The notes beneath the pieces were generated by a model. The model worked only from the letters and a program-made list of their open reading frames with translations. It had not been told where the DNA came from and did not search any database. 64,000 nucleotides of DNA from Reyranella aquatilis. GTDB taxonomy: Bacteria; Pseudomonadota; Alphaproteobacteria; Reyranellales; Reyranellaceae. Positions 8,326 to 16,682 of this stretch are shown in pieces; position 1 is the stretch's first letter; every line of letters begins with the position of its first letter. The translations under genes were made by a program, and so were the position numbers. The DNA lies in assembly GCF_020880995.1 (NCBI RefSeq), contig NZ_JAJISD010000005.1, positions 124,001 to 188,000 on the forward strand, in the 5' to 3' direction.

Positions 8326-9747
8326 GTGCCTCCCCCCAGCAACAAACTCCTCGAAGGGCCGATCCTCCGGTCGCTCCTGACGCTCGCCGTGCCCATCGTG
8401 GCGGCGAACGTGCTGCAATCGGCCTACCAGATCATCGATGCCTTCTGGGTTGGGCGGCTGGGCGGCGCGGCGGTGGCGGCCGTGTCGATCAGTTTCCCCG
8501 TCCTATTCCTCACCTTCGCCATCGGCTCGGGCCTGTCGCTCGCGGGCTCCACGCTGATCGCGCAGTATGTCGGTGCCCGCAACGAGACGATGGTGGCGCA
8601 TGTCGCGGGCCAGACGCTGCTGATGGTCGTCCTGGCCTCGCTGGTGCTGGGCACGATCGGCTATTTCTCGGCCCCTGCGCTGTTGCGGCTGATGGGCGTG
8701 GCGCCCGAGGTCTATCCCGGCGCGCTGGGCTTCATGCGCGTGTCGTTCGTCGGCATCGTCTTCAACTTCACGTTCTTCGTCTTCCAGTCGATCATGCGCG
8801 GCATCGGCAGGCCGACGCTGCCGGTCTACATCGTGCTGGGCACGGTGTTCCTCAATTTCGTCCTCGACCCGCTACTGATCTTCGGCTGGGGACCGGTGCC
8901 CGGGTACGGCGTGATGGGCGCGGCGATGGCCACGCTGTTCACGCAGGCGATCGCGGCGATCGTCGGCGTCGCCGTCCTGCGGCTCGGCCTGCACGGCATC
9001 CATGTGCGACGCCGCGATTTCATCCCCGACTTCGGCTACATCAAGCGCGCCTTCTTCCTCGGCTTGCCCGCCTCGATCGAACTGTCGGCCCGGGCGCTGG
9101 GCCTGATGGTGATGACGTTCCTGATCGCGAGCTTCGGCACGCTGACGCTGGCGGCCTATGGCGTCGGCTCCAACGTGCTGCAGGTCGTGATGGTGCCGGC
9201 CATGGGCCTGTCGATGGCGATCTCGACACTGGTCGGCCAGAACATCGGCGCGGGCAACATCGAGCGGGCGGCGCGAATCGGACGGCTGGGCGGGATGCTG
9301 GGCTTCGCGAGTCTCTCCTTATTCGGGATCCTCGTGTTCCTCTTCGCGCCGCAGCTCGTCGCGTTCTTCGTGCCCGGCGATGCCGCGGTGATCGCAGCCG
9401 GCGCCGGCTTCCTGCGCATCATGTCGCTGGCCTGGGGTTTCCTCGGCCTGCAGTTCGCACTCACCGGCGTGTTCCGCGCCTCGGGCAACATGGTGCTGAC
9501 CATGGTGCTGACGCTGGTCTCGCAATGGGTGGTGCAGTTTCCGCTCGCCTACGTGCTCTCCAAGCACACCGACCTGCACGAGCAGGGCATCTGGTGGGCC
9601 CTGCCCATCGCCAATGTCGTGACGGCGCTGATCACCCTCTGCCTCTACGCAAAGGGTGACTGGAAGAAGAAGCGCCTGATCGAGCCCGAGGAGGAGATCG
9701 CCGGCAAGGTGACCGAGGACATCCTCGTCGGCGAGGTCTCGCGCTAG
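8326..9747 (+). CDS. MATE family efflux transporter
   Basis: The 473-residue protein has about twelve membrane segments in two related halves. MATE features include LLTLAVPIVAANVLQSAYQIIDAFWVGRLG at the start (quoted region: QIIDAFWVGRLG), GSTLIAQYVGARN and the matching second-half motif STLVGQNIGAGN. Such proteins export cationic drugs or metabolites with Na+ or H+. The start is GTG at 8326, the first candidate before the conserved first helix. A cytosolic charged tail of about 30 residues ends the protein. The 161 bases upstream hold no recognisable signal. argC is convergent, 16 bases downstream. Confidence 0.9.
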   Translation: MPPPSNKLLEGPILRSLLTLAVPIVAANVLQSAYQIIDAFWVGRLGGAAVAAVSISFPVLFLTFAIGSGLSLAGSTLIAQYVGARNETMVAHVAGQTLLMVVLASLVLGTIGYFSAPALLRLMGVAPEVYPGALGFMRVSFVGIVFNFTFFVFQSIMRGIGRPTLPVYIVLGTVFLNFVLDPLLIFGWGPVPGYGVMGAAMATLFTQAIAAIVGVAVLRLGLHGIHVRRRDFIPDFGYIKRAFFLGLPASIELSARALGLMVMTFLIASFGTLTLAAYGVGSNVLQVVMVPAMGLSMAISTLVGQNIGAGNIERAARIGRLGGMLGFASLSLFGILVFLFAPQLVAFFVPGDAAVIAAGAGFLRIMSLAWGFLGLQFALTGVFRASGNMVLTMVLTLVSQWVVQFPLAYVLSKHTDLHEQGIWWALPIANVVTALITLCLYAKGDWKKKRLIEPEEEIAGKVTEDILVGEVSR

Positions 9748-9763
9748 GTCGGGCGCATCGTCT

Positions 9764-10741
9764 TCACGGCCAGACCGGCGACCCGTCCAGTCCCGCCGTT
9801 TCCGGCAGACCGCAGATCAGGTTGGCATTCTGCACCGCCTGGCCGGCGGCCCCCTTGCCGAGATTGTCGACCACGCCCATCGCGATCACGAGATTGCGTT
9901 CGGGATCGGCGGCATAGCTCACGAAGGCGAGGTTCGAGCCGGTCGCCCACTTGGTCTGCGGCGGCGTGTCAGTCACGCGGACGAACGCGCGCCCGGCATA
10001 GAAGCGCCGGGCGGCGTCCAGGCACTGCTCCGTGGTGGTCCGGCCGCGACAATAGATCGTGGCGAGGACGCCGCGGGTCATCGGCACGAGGTGCGGCGTG
10101 AACACCAGACCGGCCGCGCTGCCGCCGCCGAGGCGCTCGATCGTGCTGGCCATCTCGGGCATGTGCGTGTGCTTCAGCAATCCGTAGGGCACCAGGTTCT
10201 CGTTGCTCTCGGCGTAACCGAACCGGCTGTCGTTGCCGCCACGGCCTGCACCGGAAATGCCGGTCTTGGCGTCGATCACGATGTTGGCGGGCTCGATCAG
10301 CTTGCCGGCCAGCAGCGGCGCCAGCGCGGTCAGCACCGAGGCAGGGAAACAACCGGGATTGGCGACACGGCTCTTTCCCTTGATCTCGTCCGGCCAGACG
10401 TCGGCCAGGCCGTAGGACCAACCCTCGACGTAGCGGTGGTCGCCGCCGATATCGACGATCTTCACGTCCTTGGGCACACGCGCCAGCGCCTCGGCCGAGG
10501 CGCCTGTCGGCAACGACGCGAACAGCACGTCCAGTTTCGGCAGGGCCGACGGATCCCACTTCTCGATCACGACGTCGGCCAGTTTGGCCGGCACGCCCGG
10601 GAAGCGGTCGATCAGACGGCTTCCGGCGCTGCCCTCGCCCGCCGCATAGACCAGTTCGAACGACGGGTGGCCCGCCACGAGGCGCATCGCCTCGCCGCCG
10701 CCGAACCCGCTGATGCCGACAATGCCGACCCGAATGCTCAT
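9764..10741 (-). CDS. argC: N-acetyl-gamma-glutamyl-phosphate reductase
   Basis: This NADPH-dependent enzyme makes N-acetylglutamate semialdehyde, the third step of arginine synthesis. The Rossmann motif is GIVGISGFGGGEA. The catalytic cysteine is C131 in VANPGCFPAS. HTHMPEM and TPHLVPMTRGVLATIY match the ArgC substrate-site blocks. The length of 325 residues is normal for the long ArgC type. It stands alone on this strand. The 5' leader contains a terminator-like hairpin ending about 27 bases before the start codon, with no gene upstream on the same strand. Confidence 0.93.
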   Translation of the reverse strand: MSIRVGIVGISGFGGGEAMRLVAGHPSFELVYAAGEGSAGSRLIDRFPGVPAKLADVVIEKWDPSALPKLDVLFASLPTGASAEALARVPKDVKIVDIGGDHRYVEGWSYGLADVWPDEIKGKSRVANPGCFPASVLTALAPLLAGKLIEPANIVIDAKTGISGAGRGGNDSRFGYAESNENLVPYGLLKHTHMPEMASTIERLGGGSAAGLVFTPHLVPMTRGVLATIYCRGRTTTEQCLDAARRFYAGRAFVRVTDTPPQTKWATGSNLAFVSYAADPERNLVIAMGVVDNLGKGAAGQAVQNANLICGLPETAGLDGSPVWP

Positions 10742-10768
10742 GACGATGTTGTCCTGTGTGGTTGAGGC

Positions 10769-10805
10769 AAAAGAAAACCCCCGGAGCCGGGGGCTGCGGG
10801 GGTTC
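10769..10805 (-). promoter_or_regulatory. possible transcription attenuator in argC leader
   Basis: On the minus strand CCCCCGGCTCCGGGGG is followed directly by TTTTCTTTT, the shape of an intrinsic terminator, 27 bases before the argC start. No minus-strand gene lies upstream within 1.5 kb, so it cannot be an ordinary gene-end terminator. A competing stem is possible: GAACCCCCG (plus 10797-10805) could pair with the same right arm. A six-codon ORF (MVRASS, stop at 10845-10847) lies 40 bases further upstream. Its codons contain one Arg. The attenuator role is inferred. Confidence 0.5.
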
Positions 10806-11060
10806 AGGAACGCGGGACCGTGGGTCCGCTCCTGCGGGCAGGGCCTACGATGAGGCCCTCACCATGCGGAGGGACGCCGATCGACGCGCAGCCAGAACGG
10901 CCGCCGCGGGGTGCAGCGACGTCGGCGTCGGTCGAAGAGGATTTCGTTCCTGAGCATGGGCCCGGACACTGTTTCGGCCGCCCCCGATCGTCAAGCGGAT
11001 TGTCCGTCGACCGACCGGCCGGTGGACGCGGCCGATGGCGATGTTGCGATGGCCGCCTTT

Positions 11061-11080
11061 AATGTAAAGTCCGTTAACAT
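11061..11080. promoter_or_regulatory. operator-like site at the TetR gene start
   Basis: AATGTAAAGTCCGTTAACAT is an imperfect inverted repeat (ATGTAA / TTAACAT) that runs into the ATG of the TetR gene at 11079. Nearly the same sequence occurs at 11759-11779 in front of the next gene (17 of the 20 bases match by eye). Two copies before the regulator and its neighbour are the usual pattern for autoregulation and local control. Confidence 0.65.
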
Positions 11081-11717
11081 GAGCTGGAAGCGCAACGACC
11101 GTGAGGAGCGGAAGTACCACCACGGCAGCCTGCGCGAGGCGCTGATCAAGGCTGCCCGCGAGCTCATCAAGGAAAAAGGGCCGGCAGGCTTCACCTTCGC
11201 CGACGCGGCGCGCTCCGCCGGCGTCAGCCCGGCCGCGCCCTATCGTCATTTCCGCGACCGCGATGCGCTGATGGCCGACGTGGCGCGCGAGGGGTTCGAG
11301 CGCTTCGCCGCCATGCTGTCGACCGGCTGGGCGAACGGAAAGCCGGATCCGGTGACGGCCTTCCACAATATCGGCAGGGCCTACCTCGCTTTCGCGCGCG
11401 CCGAGCCCGCCTACTACGCCGCCATGTTCGAATCGGGCATTTCCGCCGATGCCAATCCCGACCTGCGCGCCGCATCGGATCGGGCCTTCACCGTGCTGCG
11501 CGCCGCGGCCGACCAGCTGGTGACCCTGCTGCCCGCCGCCAAGCGGCCTCCGGCGCTGATGATGAGCCTGCACATCTGGTCGATGTCGCACGGGATCGCC
11601 TCGCTGTTCGGCCGCGGCGACGCCGGCCGGCGGCCCGTGCCCATGTCGGCCGAGGAACTTCTCGAGTCCGAAGTGCTGATCTACCTGCAGGGACTGGGTT
11701 TTCCCTGTCCACGCTGA
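11079..11717 (+). CDS. TetR/AcrR family transcriptional regulator (WHG-type C-terminal domain)
   Basis: This DNA-binding repressor has 212 residues. The N-terminal helix-turn-helix spans about residues 15-60: SLREALIKAARELI, then FTFADAARSAGVSPAAPYRHF. The C-terminal ligand domain ends with SLHIWSMSHGIASLFG, a WHG-domain signature. The start at 11079 gives the normal short lead before the HTH. In-frame ATG codons upstream (for example 11049) give atypical extensions. The start codon lies inside the operator-like repeat and no clear ribosome site precedes it, so the message may be leaderless. The likely target is the DUF2852 gene 96 bases downstream. The ligand is unknown. Confidence 0.9.
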   Translation: MSWKRNDREERKYHHGSLREALIKAARELIKEKGPAGFTFADAARSAGVSPAAPYRHFRDRDALMADVAREGFERFAAMLSTGWANGKPDPVTAFHNIGRAYLAFARAEPAYYAAMFESGISADANPDLRAASDRAFTVLRAAADQLVTLLPAAKRPPALMMSLHIWSMSHGIASLFGRGDAGRRPVPMSAEELLESEVLIYLQGLGFPCPR

Positions 11718-11734
11718 AAGTTTGGGCCGGGCCC

Positions 11735-11793
11735 TTGACTCCCCGGGTCGCCGACCCCAATGTAAATGTCGTTAACATTCACATCGTTAACAT
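11735..11793 (+). promoter_or_regulatory. promoter and operator-like sites before the DUF2852 gene
   Basis: A -35-like TTGACT at 11735-11740 is followed by an inverted repeat at 11759-11779 (AATGTAAATGTCGTTAACAT plus one T). This is the counterpart of the site at 11061-11080. A further half-site, GTTAACAT, repeats at 11786-11793, 15 bases after the first. The repeat lies where the -10 region is expected, so a bound repressor would block polymerase. The assignment to the adjacent TetR protein is inferred. Confidence 0.6.
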
Positions 11794-11813
11794 CATCAAA
11801 AGGGGGCTCCCAC

Positions 11814-12233
11814 ATGGGCCTGATCGAAAAAATAGACGACCTCGGCAAGCCGGCGTGGATCGCCCTCATGGTGCTGAGCTTCATCCTCTTCTGGCCGGTC
11901 GGGCTGGCCCTTCTCATCTATCTCAAAGGGAGTGGACGCATGTTTTGCTCGAAGCGATATGGCCAGTGGAACATGCCCGACGGGCGCTCCTGCCGTGAGG
12001 AGTTCCGCGGCTGGAAGCGCCGCCATGGCTGGGGACGCCACAGCAGCAGCGGCAACGTCGCCTTCGACGAGTATCGCGAGGAGACGCTGAACCGGCTCGA
12101 CCAGGAGCAGCGCGAGTTCCGCGACTTTCTCGACAAGCTGCGCGCCGCCAAGGATCGCGCCGAGTTCGACCAGTTCATGGCCGACCGGCGCAATCGCCCG
12201 GCGAACGAACCGCCGGCGCCGACCGCCGCCTGA
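11814..12233 (+). CDS. DUF2852 domain-containing membrane protein
   Basis: The 139-residue protein has one strong membrane helix at about residues 13-37 (AWIALMVLSFILFWPVGLAL). A basic, Gly/Arg/His-rich stretch with WKRRHGWGRH and then a charged helical tail (VAFDEYREETLNRLDQEQREFRDFL, quoted in part as DEYREETLNRLDQEQ) resemble DUF2852. The function of the family is unknown. The start at 11814 has AAAAGGGGG just upstream. Both the shared operator-like sites and the intrinsic terminator downstream suggest a self-contained transcription unit controlled by the TetR protein. Confidence 0.82.
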   Translation: MGLIEKIDDLGKPAWIALMVLSFILFWPVGLALLIYLKGSGRMFCSKRYGQWNMPDGRSCREEFRGWKRRHGWGRHSSSGNVAFDEYREETLNRLDQEQREFRDFLDKLRAAKDRAEFDQFMADRRNRPANEPPAPTAA

Positions 12234-12260
12234 TCGCTACGGACAAGGCCTGTTCGGCGG

Positions 12261-12294
12261 AACGCCCGCGGCTCGACCGCGGGCGTTTTCGTTT
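12261..12294 (+). terminator. intrinsic terminator after the DUF2852 gene
   Basis: AACGCCCGCGG pairs with CCGCGGGCGTT (11-bp stem, short loop), followed by TTTTCGTTT. It ends the TetR/DUF2852 unit before the convergent gene. Confidence 0.88.
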
Positions 12295-13001
12295 CAGTGA
12301 TCGAGTTTCATCGGCAGGCGCTCGGCTTCGGCCAGCCGCGCCAGCTTGCAGAACAGCGCGAAGGCGTAGCGCGCGCTTTCCTCCAGTCCGCCGCCCTCCG
12401 GCCGCGCCCGTCCCCACGCCTCGACCTCGGCGGCAGCGGCCTTCCAGGTTGCGGCATTCAGGTCGTTGAGCTGTCGCCGAAGGGTCGCCACCGATCCCAT
12501 CATGAGGCGGCGCCCGCCGACATCCTCGCCTTCGAACGTGATCTCGAACGAGACCGGTAGCCACATCTCGACGTCGCGGACGAGATGCGAGTAGCGAGAC
12601 TTGAATCCCACCGCCGTGGAGCGCGTCAGGGCGATGTCGTTCTGATCCCACTCTTCCGGCAGGGTCTGCGGCACGCGCAACGCAGGATGCTCGGCATAGG
12701 CAGCCCAGAGGACCAGGGCTCCGAAACCATCCCAGCCCGGCCGATCGGCAAACCAGGGCGCTGAGTCGGTTTCGTCCCAATCCAGCGGTACTTCGATACG
12801 CTTGCCGAGGGCCGTGGCCAGCCTCGCTCGCCATGCCAGAACCTGCGGGCGGATCCGCGCGAGGGACGTCACGGCCTGAGCCTGTCCGGACGGTTGCACC
12901 GGCCGCGGCGAACCCCGTTCGCGCGCCGCCTTTTCCATCGGGTTTTCCCAGGCACCCGCGTAGTAACGCGTAAGCGACCCGACATACACGTCGAGGGCCA
13001 T
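12294..13001 (-). CDS. conserved hypothetical protein
   Basis: The 235-residue soluble protein begins MALDVYVGSLTRYYAGAWEN. The start at 13001 was chosen because the frame upstream only reads through the antisense of the neighbouring binding-protein gene. It is acidic and aromatic-rich, with repeated tryptophans (DWDETDSAPWFADRPGWDGF, VEMWLPVSFEI). No catalytic motif or signal peptide is evident. I recall similar uncharacterised proteins in other proteobacteria but know no function. It is the last gene of a minus-strand run, 191 bases after the upstream gene, so it may have its own promoter. Confidence 0.7.
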   Translation of the reverse strand: MALDVYVGSLTRYYAGAWENPMEKAARERGSPRPVQPSGQAQAVTSLARIRPQVLAWRARLATALGKRIEVPLDWDETDSAPWFADRPGWDGFGALVLWAAYAEHPALRVPQTLPEEWDQNDIALTRSTAVGFKSRYSHLVRDVEMWLPVSFEITFEGEDVGGRRLMMGSVATLRRQLNDLNAATWKAAAAEVEAWGRARPEGGGLEESARYAFALFCKLARLAEAERLPMKLDH

Positions 13002-13192
13002 GAAGGACCGGTTCCCCTTCGCACCAAAGCCGACCGCGACATTTGCAGTCGCCCTACAAGTACAATCCGGACGTGCAGAGAGGCAATCGCAAAGCGAAGA
13101 ATCCGCGCAGAAATCTCGACCTGCGGCACGGTGCGCCGTGAAACAACTTGCGCGAGCAGCGCGCAAGTCGTGGATGAGGGACGAGGCAACCG

Positions 13193-14185
13193 CTATTGCG
13201 GCTCGAGATTGAGGCCCTTCACCAGTTCGATCCACACCGGGCCTTCTTCGGCAACGATCTTCTCGAAGAACACGTGGTCGCGCGCCGCATTGTCGATACC
13301 GAAGGTCTCGAGAATCTTCTGGATTCGCTCGCTCTTGCCGCCCTCGACCATCATGTCGGAAAGCTTCTGTACGATCTCCTTGGGCATGCCGGCGGGCCCG
13401 ACCAGCCCGATCCATCCCTGGATCTGGAACGCCTTGTCCGTCACCCCCTGCTCGTAGAAGGTGGGCACGTCTGGCAGCTTCTTCATCCGTGCCTTGGTCG
13501 GCACGGCGATCGGGCGGCCATTGCCCGCCTGCAGCACGCCAGAGGCAGCCGCGACGCTGCCGCTGCCGCCCTGCACCGCCCCCGAGCCGACATCCTGCCA
13601 CATCGGCGCCTCGCCGCGATAATGCACGGCCTCCATGCCGAGCTTGTAGTGACGGTTCAGCGCCTCGACCGCGACGTGGCTGTAGGAACCCGCGCCGTAG
13701 GTGCCGAGGCTCGTCTTGTTGGCGCGCGCATAGTCGGCCAGTTCGGCAAGGTTCTTCACCGGCAGCTTGCTGTTCACGATCAGCGGCAGATGGCCTGCGT
13801 CCATCCACGAGATCAACACGAAGTCCTTGTCGGGATCGTAGGGCAGCTTCTTGAACAGCACCTTGTTCATGATCAGCGTCGTGGAGATGGTCCACATGAG
13901 CGTGTAGCCGTCGGGCGCTGCCGCCTTGACCTGCTCGGCCGCGATCGCGCCGCTGGCACCGGTCTTGTTCTCGACCGAGACCGGCTGGCCGGTCTTCTGG
14001 GAGATGTATTCGCCGTAGACGCGGGCAAAGGTGTCGGTCAGACCGCCGGCCGGATACCCGCAGATGATCCGGATCGGCTTGTTGGGCCAGGCGGCCTGTC
14101 CGATGGCAGGAGCCGGCAGGGCCGCCGCGGCGGCAGCGGCGGAACCATAACGCAGCACATCACGTCGCGACGCACGCACGATCAT
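13193..14185 (-). CDS. Bug/TctC family solute-binding protein
   Basis: This 330-residue periplasmic binding protein is of the tripartite tricarboxylate transporter (TctC/Bug) type. The N-terminus carries a twin-arginine-like signal (RASRRDVLRYGSAAAAAAAL, cut near AIGQA). Family blocks are WPNKPIRIICGYPAGGLTD, GQPVSVENKTGASGAIAAE, AAPDGYTLMW and LPDVPTFYEQG. These bind carboxylates or other small organic molecules. No TctA/TctB membrane subunits lie nearby, as is common for orphan Bug proteins. It is a close paralogue of the next gene upstream, with matching motifs throughout. Confidence 0.93.
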   Translation of the reverse strand: MIVRASRRDVLRYGSAAAAAAALPAPAIGQAAWPNKPIRIICGYPAGGLTDTFARVYGEYISQKTGQPVSVENKTGASGAIAAEQVKAAAPDGYTLMWTISTTLIMNKVLFKKLPYDPDKDFVLISWMDAGHLPLIVNSKLPVKNLAELADYARANKTSLGTYGAGSYSHVAVEALNRHYKLGMEAVHYRGEAPMWQDVGSGAVQGGSGSVAAASGVLQAGNGRPIAVPTKARMKKLPDVPTFYEQGVTDKAFQIQGWIGLVGPAGMPKEIVQKLSDMMVEGGKSERIQKILETFGIDNAARDHVFFEKIVAEEGPVWIELVKGLNLEPQ

Positions 14186-14324
14186 CGATTGCCTCCCTGT
14201 GGCGCGGTATTTTTATGCGACGGTCGAACCGTCAGGTCGCGCCTGCCCGGGAGCATGGCCGCCATTTCGCACTGCGTAAAGCCCGGTCCGGCTCGAGGGA
14301 CCAGGCTCGCGTCGTGGGCAGCGC

Positions 14325-15314
14325 CTATTGCGGCTCGATGTTCAGGCTCTTCAGGACCTCGATCGATACCGGCCCTTCCTGGTCGAGCACCTGGCGGAAG
14401 TAGGTCGCATCGCGCGCGCCCTCGTCGATGGCGAAGGTGTCGTTGATCTTCTGCACGCGCTCGGTCTTGCCGGCCTCGACCATCAGCGCCGACAGTTTCT
14501 GCACCACTTCCGGCGGCGTGCCGGCGGGCGTGGCGCAACCGACCCAGCCGCGGATCTGGAACGCCTTCTCGGTCAGTCCCTGCTCGTAGAAGGTCGGAAC
14601 GTCGGGCAGCTTCTTCATGCGCACCATCGTCGGCACAGCGATCGGCTTGACGCTGCCCGCCTGCAGCACCGCCGCGCCCGAGGCGTAGCTGCCGGTGGCG
14701 CCCTGAACGGCGCCGGACGCCACGTCCTGCCACATCGCCGATTCGCCGCGATAGTGGACGGCCTCCATCTTGAGCCCGTAGTGCCGGTTCAGAGTCTCGG
14801 TGACGATGTGCGCGAAGGAGCCGATGCCGTAGGTGGCGAGCGAGACCTTCTTGCCCTGCGCCCAGGCCGCGAACTCCGCGACGTTCTTCACCGGGATGTC
14901 CTTGTTCACCATGGTCGGCAGGTGGCCGGTGTTGAACCAGGCGACGAGGGCGAAGTCCTTGTCGGGATCGTAGGGCAGCTTTTTGAACAGCGCCTTGTTC
15001 TGCACCATCGTCGTCGAATTGGTGAACATCAGCGTATAGCCGTCGGGCGGCGCCTGCTTGACGATCTCCGCACCGATCGCGCCGGCCGCGCCCGCCTTGT
15101 TCTCGACGATCACCGGCTGGCCGGTTTTCTCGGCGACATACTCGCCATAGGCCCGTGCGAAGATGTCGGTGAGCCCGCCGGCCGGATAGGTGCAGACGAT
15201 CCTGATCGGCTTTGCCGGCCAAGCCTGCGCGATGGCCGGCGCGGGCAATGAAGCCGCCAGCGCCGACAGCGATCCGTAGCGCAGCAGGTCCCGCCGCGTT
15301 GGCCGCACGATCAT
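14325..15314 (-). CDS. Bug/TctC family solute-binding protein, paralogue
   Basis: The 329-residue protein is organised like its neighbour at 13193: twin-arginine-like signal (RPTRRDLLRYGSLSALAASL), WPAKPIRIVCTYPAGGLTD, GQPVIVENKAGAAGAIGAE, LPYDPDKDF and LPDVPTFYEQG. The start at 15314 (MIVRPTRRD) aligns exactly with the paralogue; the longer open frame upstream is not conserved. The pair probably arose by tandem duplication. A CaiB-type CoA-transferase gene lies 41 bases upstream on the same strand, suggesting uptake and activation of the same organic acid. The ligand is unknown. Confidence 0.93.
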   Translation of the reverse strand: MIVRPTRRDLLRYGSLSALAASLPAPAIAQAWPAKPIRIVCTYPAGGLTDIFARAYGEYVAEKTGQPVIVENKAGAAGAIGAEIVKQAPPDGYTLMFTNSTTMVQNKALFKKLPYDPDKDFALVAWFNTGHLPTMVNKDIPVKNVAEFAAWAQGKKVSLATYGIGSFAHIVTETLNRHYGLKMEAVHYRGESAMWQDVASGAVQGATGSYASGAAVLQAGSVKPIAVPTMVRMKKLPDVPTFYEQGLTEKAFQIRGWVGCATPAGTPPEVVQKLSALMVEAGKTERVQKINDTFAIDEGARDATYFRQVLDQEGPVSIEVLKSLNIEPQ

Positions 15315-15355
15315 GGTCGCCTCCCCCTCGGGCGGCGACTCGTTGTCGGAACGGC

Positions 15356-16561
15356 CTATTTGTTGGTGGTGGCCGTCCGGGTCGCGCCCGACTTCAGCAT
15401 GGCGTCGATCTCGGCCTGCGTAAAGCCGGCCTCCGTCAGGACCTCGACGCTGTGCTCGCCCAGCCGCGGCTGCAGGCGCGTCACCTCCGCCGGGGTCTTG
15501 CTGAAGCGCGGCGGGATGTCGGGCATGCGCAGTTTGCCCTCGGTCGGGTGATCGACGTCCTTCCAGAAGCCGGTCGCCTCGAGCTGCGGATCGACGAACA
15601 GGTCCTCGAGCGTGTTCACCGGCCCGTGCGGCACGTTGGAGTTCTTGAGCAGTTCCACCCACTCGGCATTGGTGCGCTCGGCGCAGAGGCCGGCCAGCGT
15701 CGCATAGTACTGCTCGACGTTCTTCAGCCGGTTGGCCATGCCCTGGAAGCGCTCGTCCTTCGCGAGGTCCTCGCGGCCCACCAAGGTGCAGAACTCGCGC
15801 CAGTGGTTGTCGGTGTAGGGCAGCAGCGCGAAGTAGCCGTCCTTCGACGGATAGGGACGACGTTCCTTGTTGAGGACGCGCTTGTAGCCCGCCGTGTCGA
15901 GCGCGGGCTTAAAGGTCTCGCCGTAGAGATGCTCGACCATGACGAAGGATACAAGCGTCTCGTACATCGGCACTTCGACCGACTGGCCCTTGCCGGTGCG
16001 CTCCCGCGCGAACAGGGCCGCCAGCAGCGCCGAGACGACGCCGTTGGAACTGGTCTTGTCGGCGACGATGGTCGGCAGGAAGCGCGGCTGTCCGGCAACG
16101 ACGGTCTGCAGCGCGGCGAGCCCGGACCCAGCCTGGATGATGTCGTCGTACGCGGCCTTCGATCCCATCGGGCCGGCGGCGCGATAGCCGTAGGTCGCGA
16201 GATAGACGATGCGCGGGTTGATCTTCTCGAACTTCTCGTACTCGACGCCGAGGCGCTTGGCGGGCTCGGGCCGGTAGTTGTGCATGATGACGTCGGCGGT
16301 CTCGGCCAGCTTGAAGAGCGCCTGGCGGCCGGCCTCCTGTTTGAGGTCGAGCACAATCGAGCGCTTCGAACGATTGCAGCCGAGATAGAAGGCAGCCATG
16401 CCGGGATTGCGCGCCGGTCCCAGCACGCGCGTCGTATCGCCCTCGGGCGGCTCGATCTTGATGACGTCCGCCCCGAGATCGCCCAATTGCTGCGCCGCCC
16501 ACGGACCCAGCACGACCGTCGTGCAATCGAGGATGCGAACGCCGTCCAACGGACCTGCCAT
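15356..16561 (-). CDS. CaiB/BaiF family (class III) CoA-transferase
   Basis: The 401-residue protein is a class III transferase that moves CoA between carboxylic acids. It begins with PLDGVRILDCTTVVLGPWAAQ and has the CoA-binding blocks GADVIKIEPPEGDTTR, NRSKRSIVLDLK and VIMHNYRP. The catalytic aspartate is in the AAYDDIIQAGSGLA region. The C-terminal part keeps LGEHSVEVLTEAGFT. GGGAGGA precedes the start by 9 bases. It heads a minus-strand group with two Bug binding proteins. The substrate is unknown. Confidence 0.92.
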   Translation of the reverse strand: MAGPLDGVRILDCTTVVLGPWAAQQLGDLGADVIKIEPPEGDTTRVLGPARNPGMAAFYLGCNRSKRSIVLDLKQEAGRQALFKLAETADVIMHNYRPEPAKRLGVEYEKFEKINPRIVYLATYGYRAAGPMGSKAAYDDIIQAGSGLAALQTVVAGQPRFLPTIVADKTSSNGVVSALLAALFARERTGKGQSVEVPMYETLVSFVMVEHLYGETFKPALDTAGYKRVLNKERRPYPSKDGYFALLPYTDNHWREFCTLVGREDLAKDERFQGMANRLKNVEQYYATLAGLCAERTNAEWVELLKNSNVPHGPVNTLEDLFVDPQLEATGFWKDVDHPTEGKLRMPDIPPRFSKTPAEVTRLQPRLGEHSVEVLTEAGFTQAEIDAMLKSGATRTATTNK

Positions 16562-16682
16562 GTAGATTTTCCTCCCGCTTGTGAATCCGGCTTACCACAA
16601 GTTGGTCACCGTCCGAGGAGCAATTCGCTGGCAACATCACTCTCCTGCAGGCGTTTCACCCTGCAGCAAAGGAGTGCACAAA

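Noticed and set aside
10769..10793. Terminator for a plus-strand gene
   Set aside because: On the plus strand the A/T run precedes the hairpin, so it can only act on the minus strand.
12294..13895. Open frame of 533 codons on the minus strand
   Set aside because: Only the last 235 codons look like a protein. The rest reads a Bug binding-protein gene on the same strand in another frame. The gene is taken to start at 13001.
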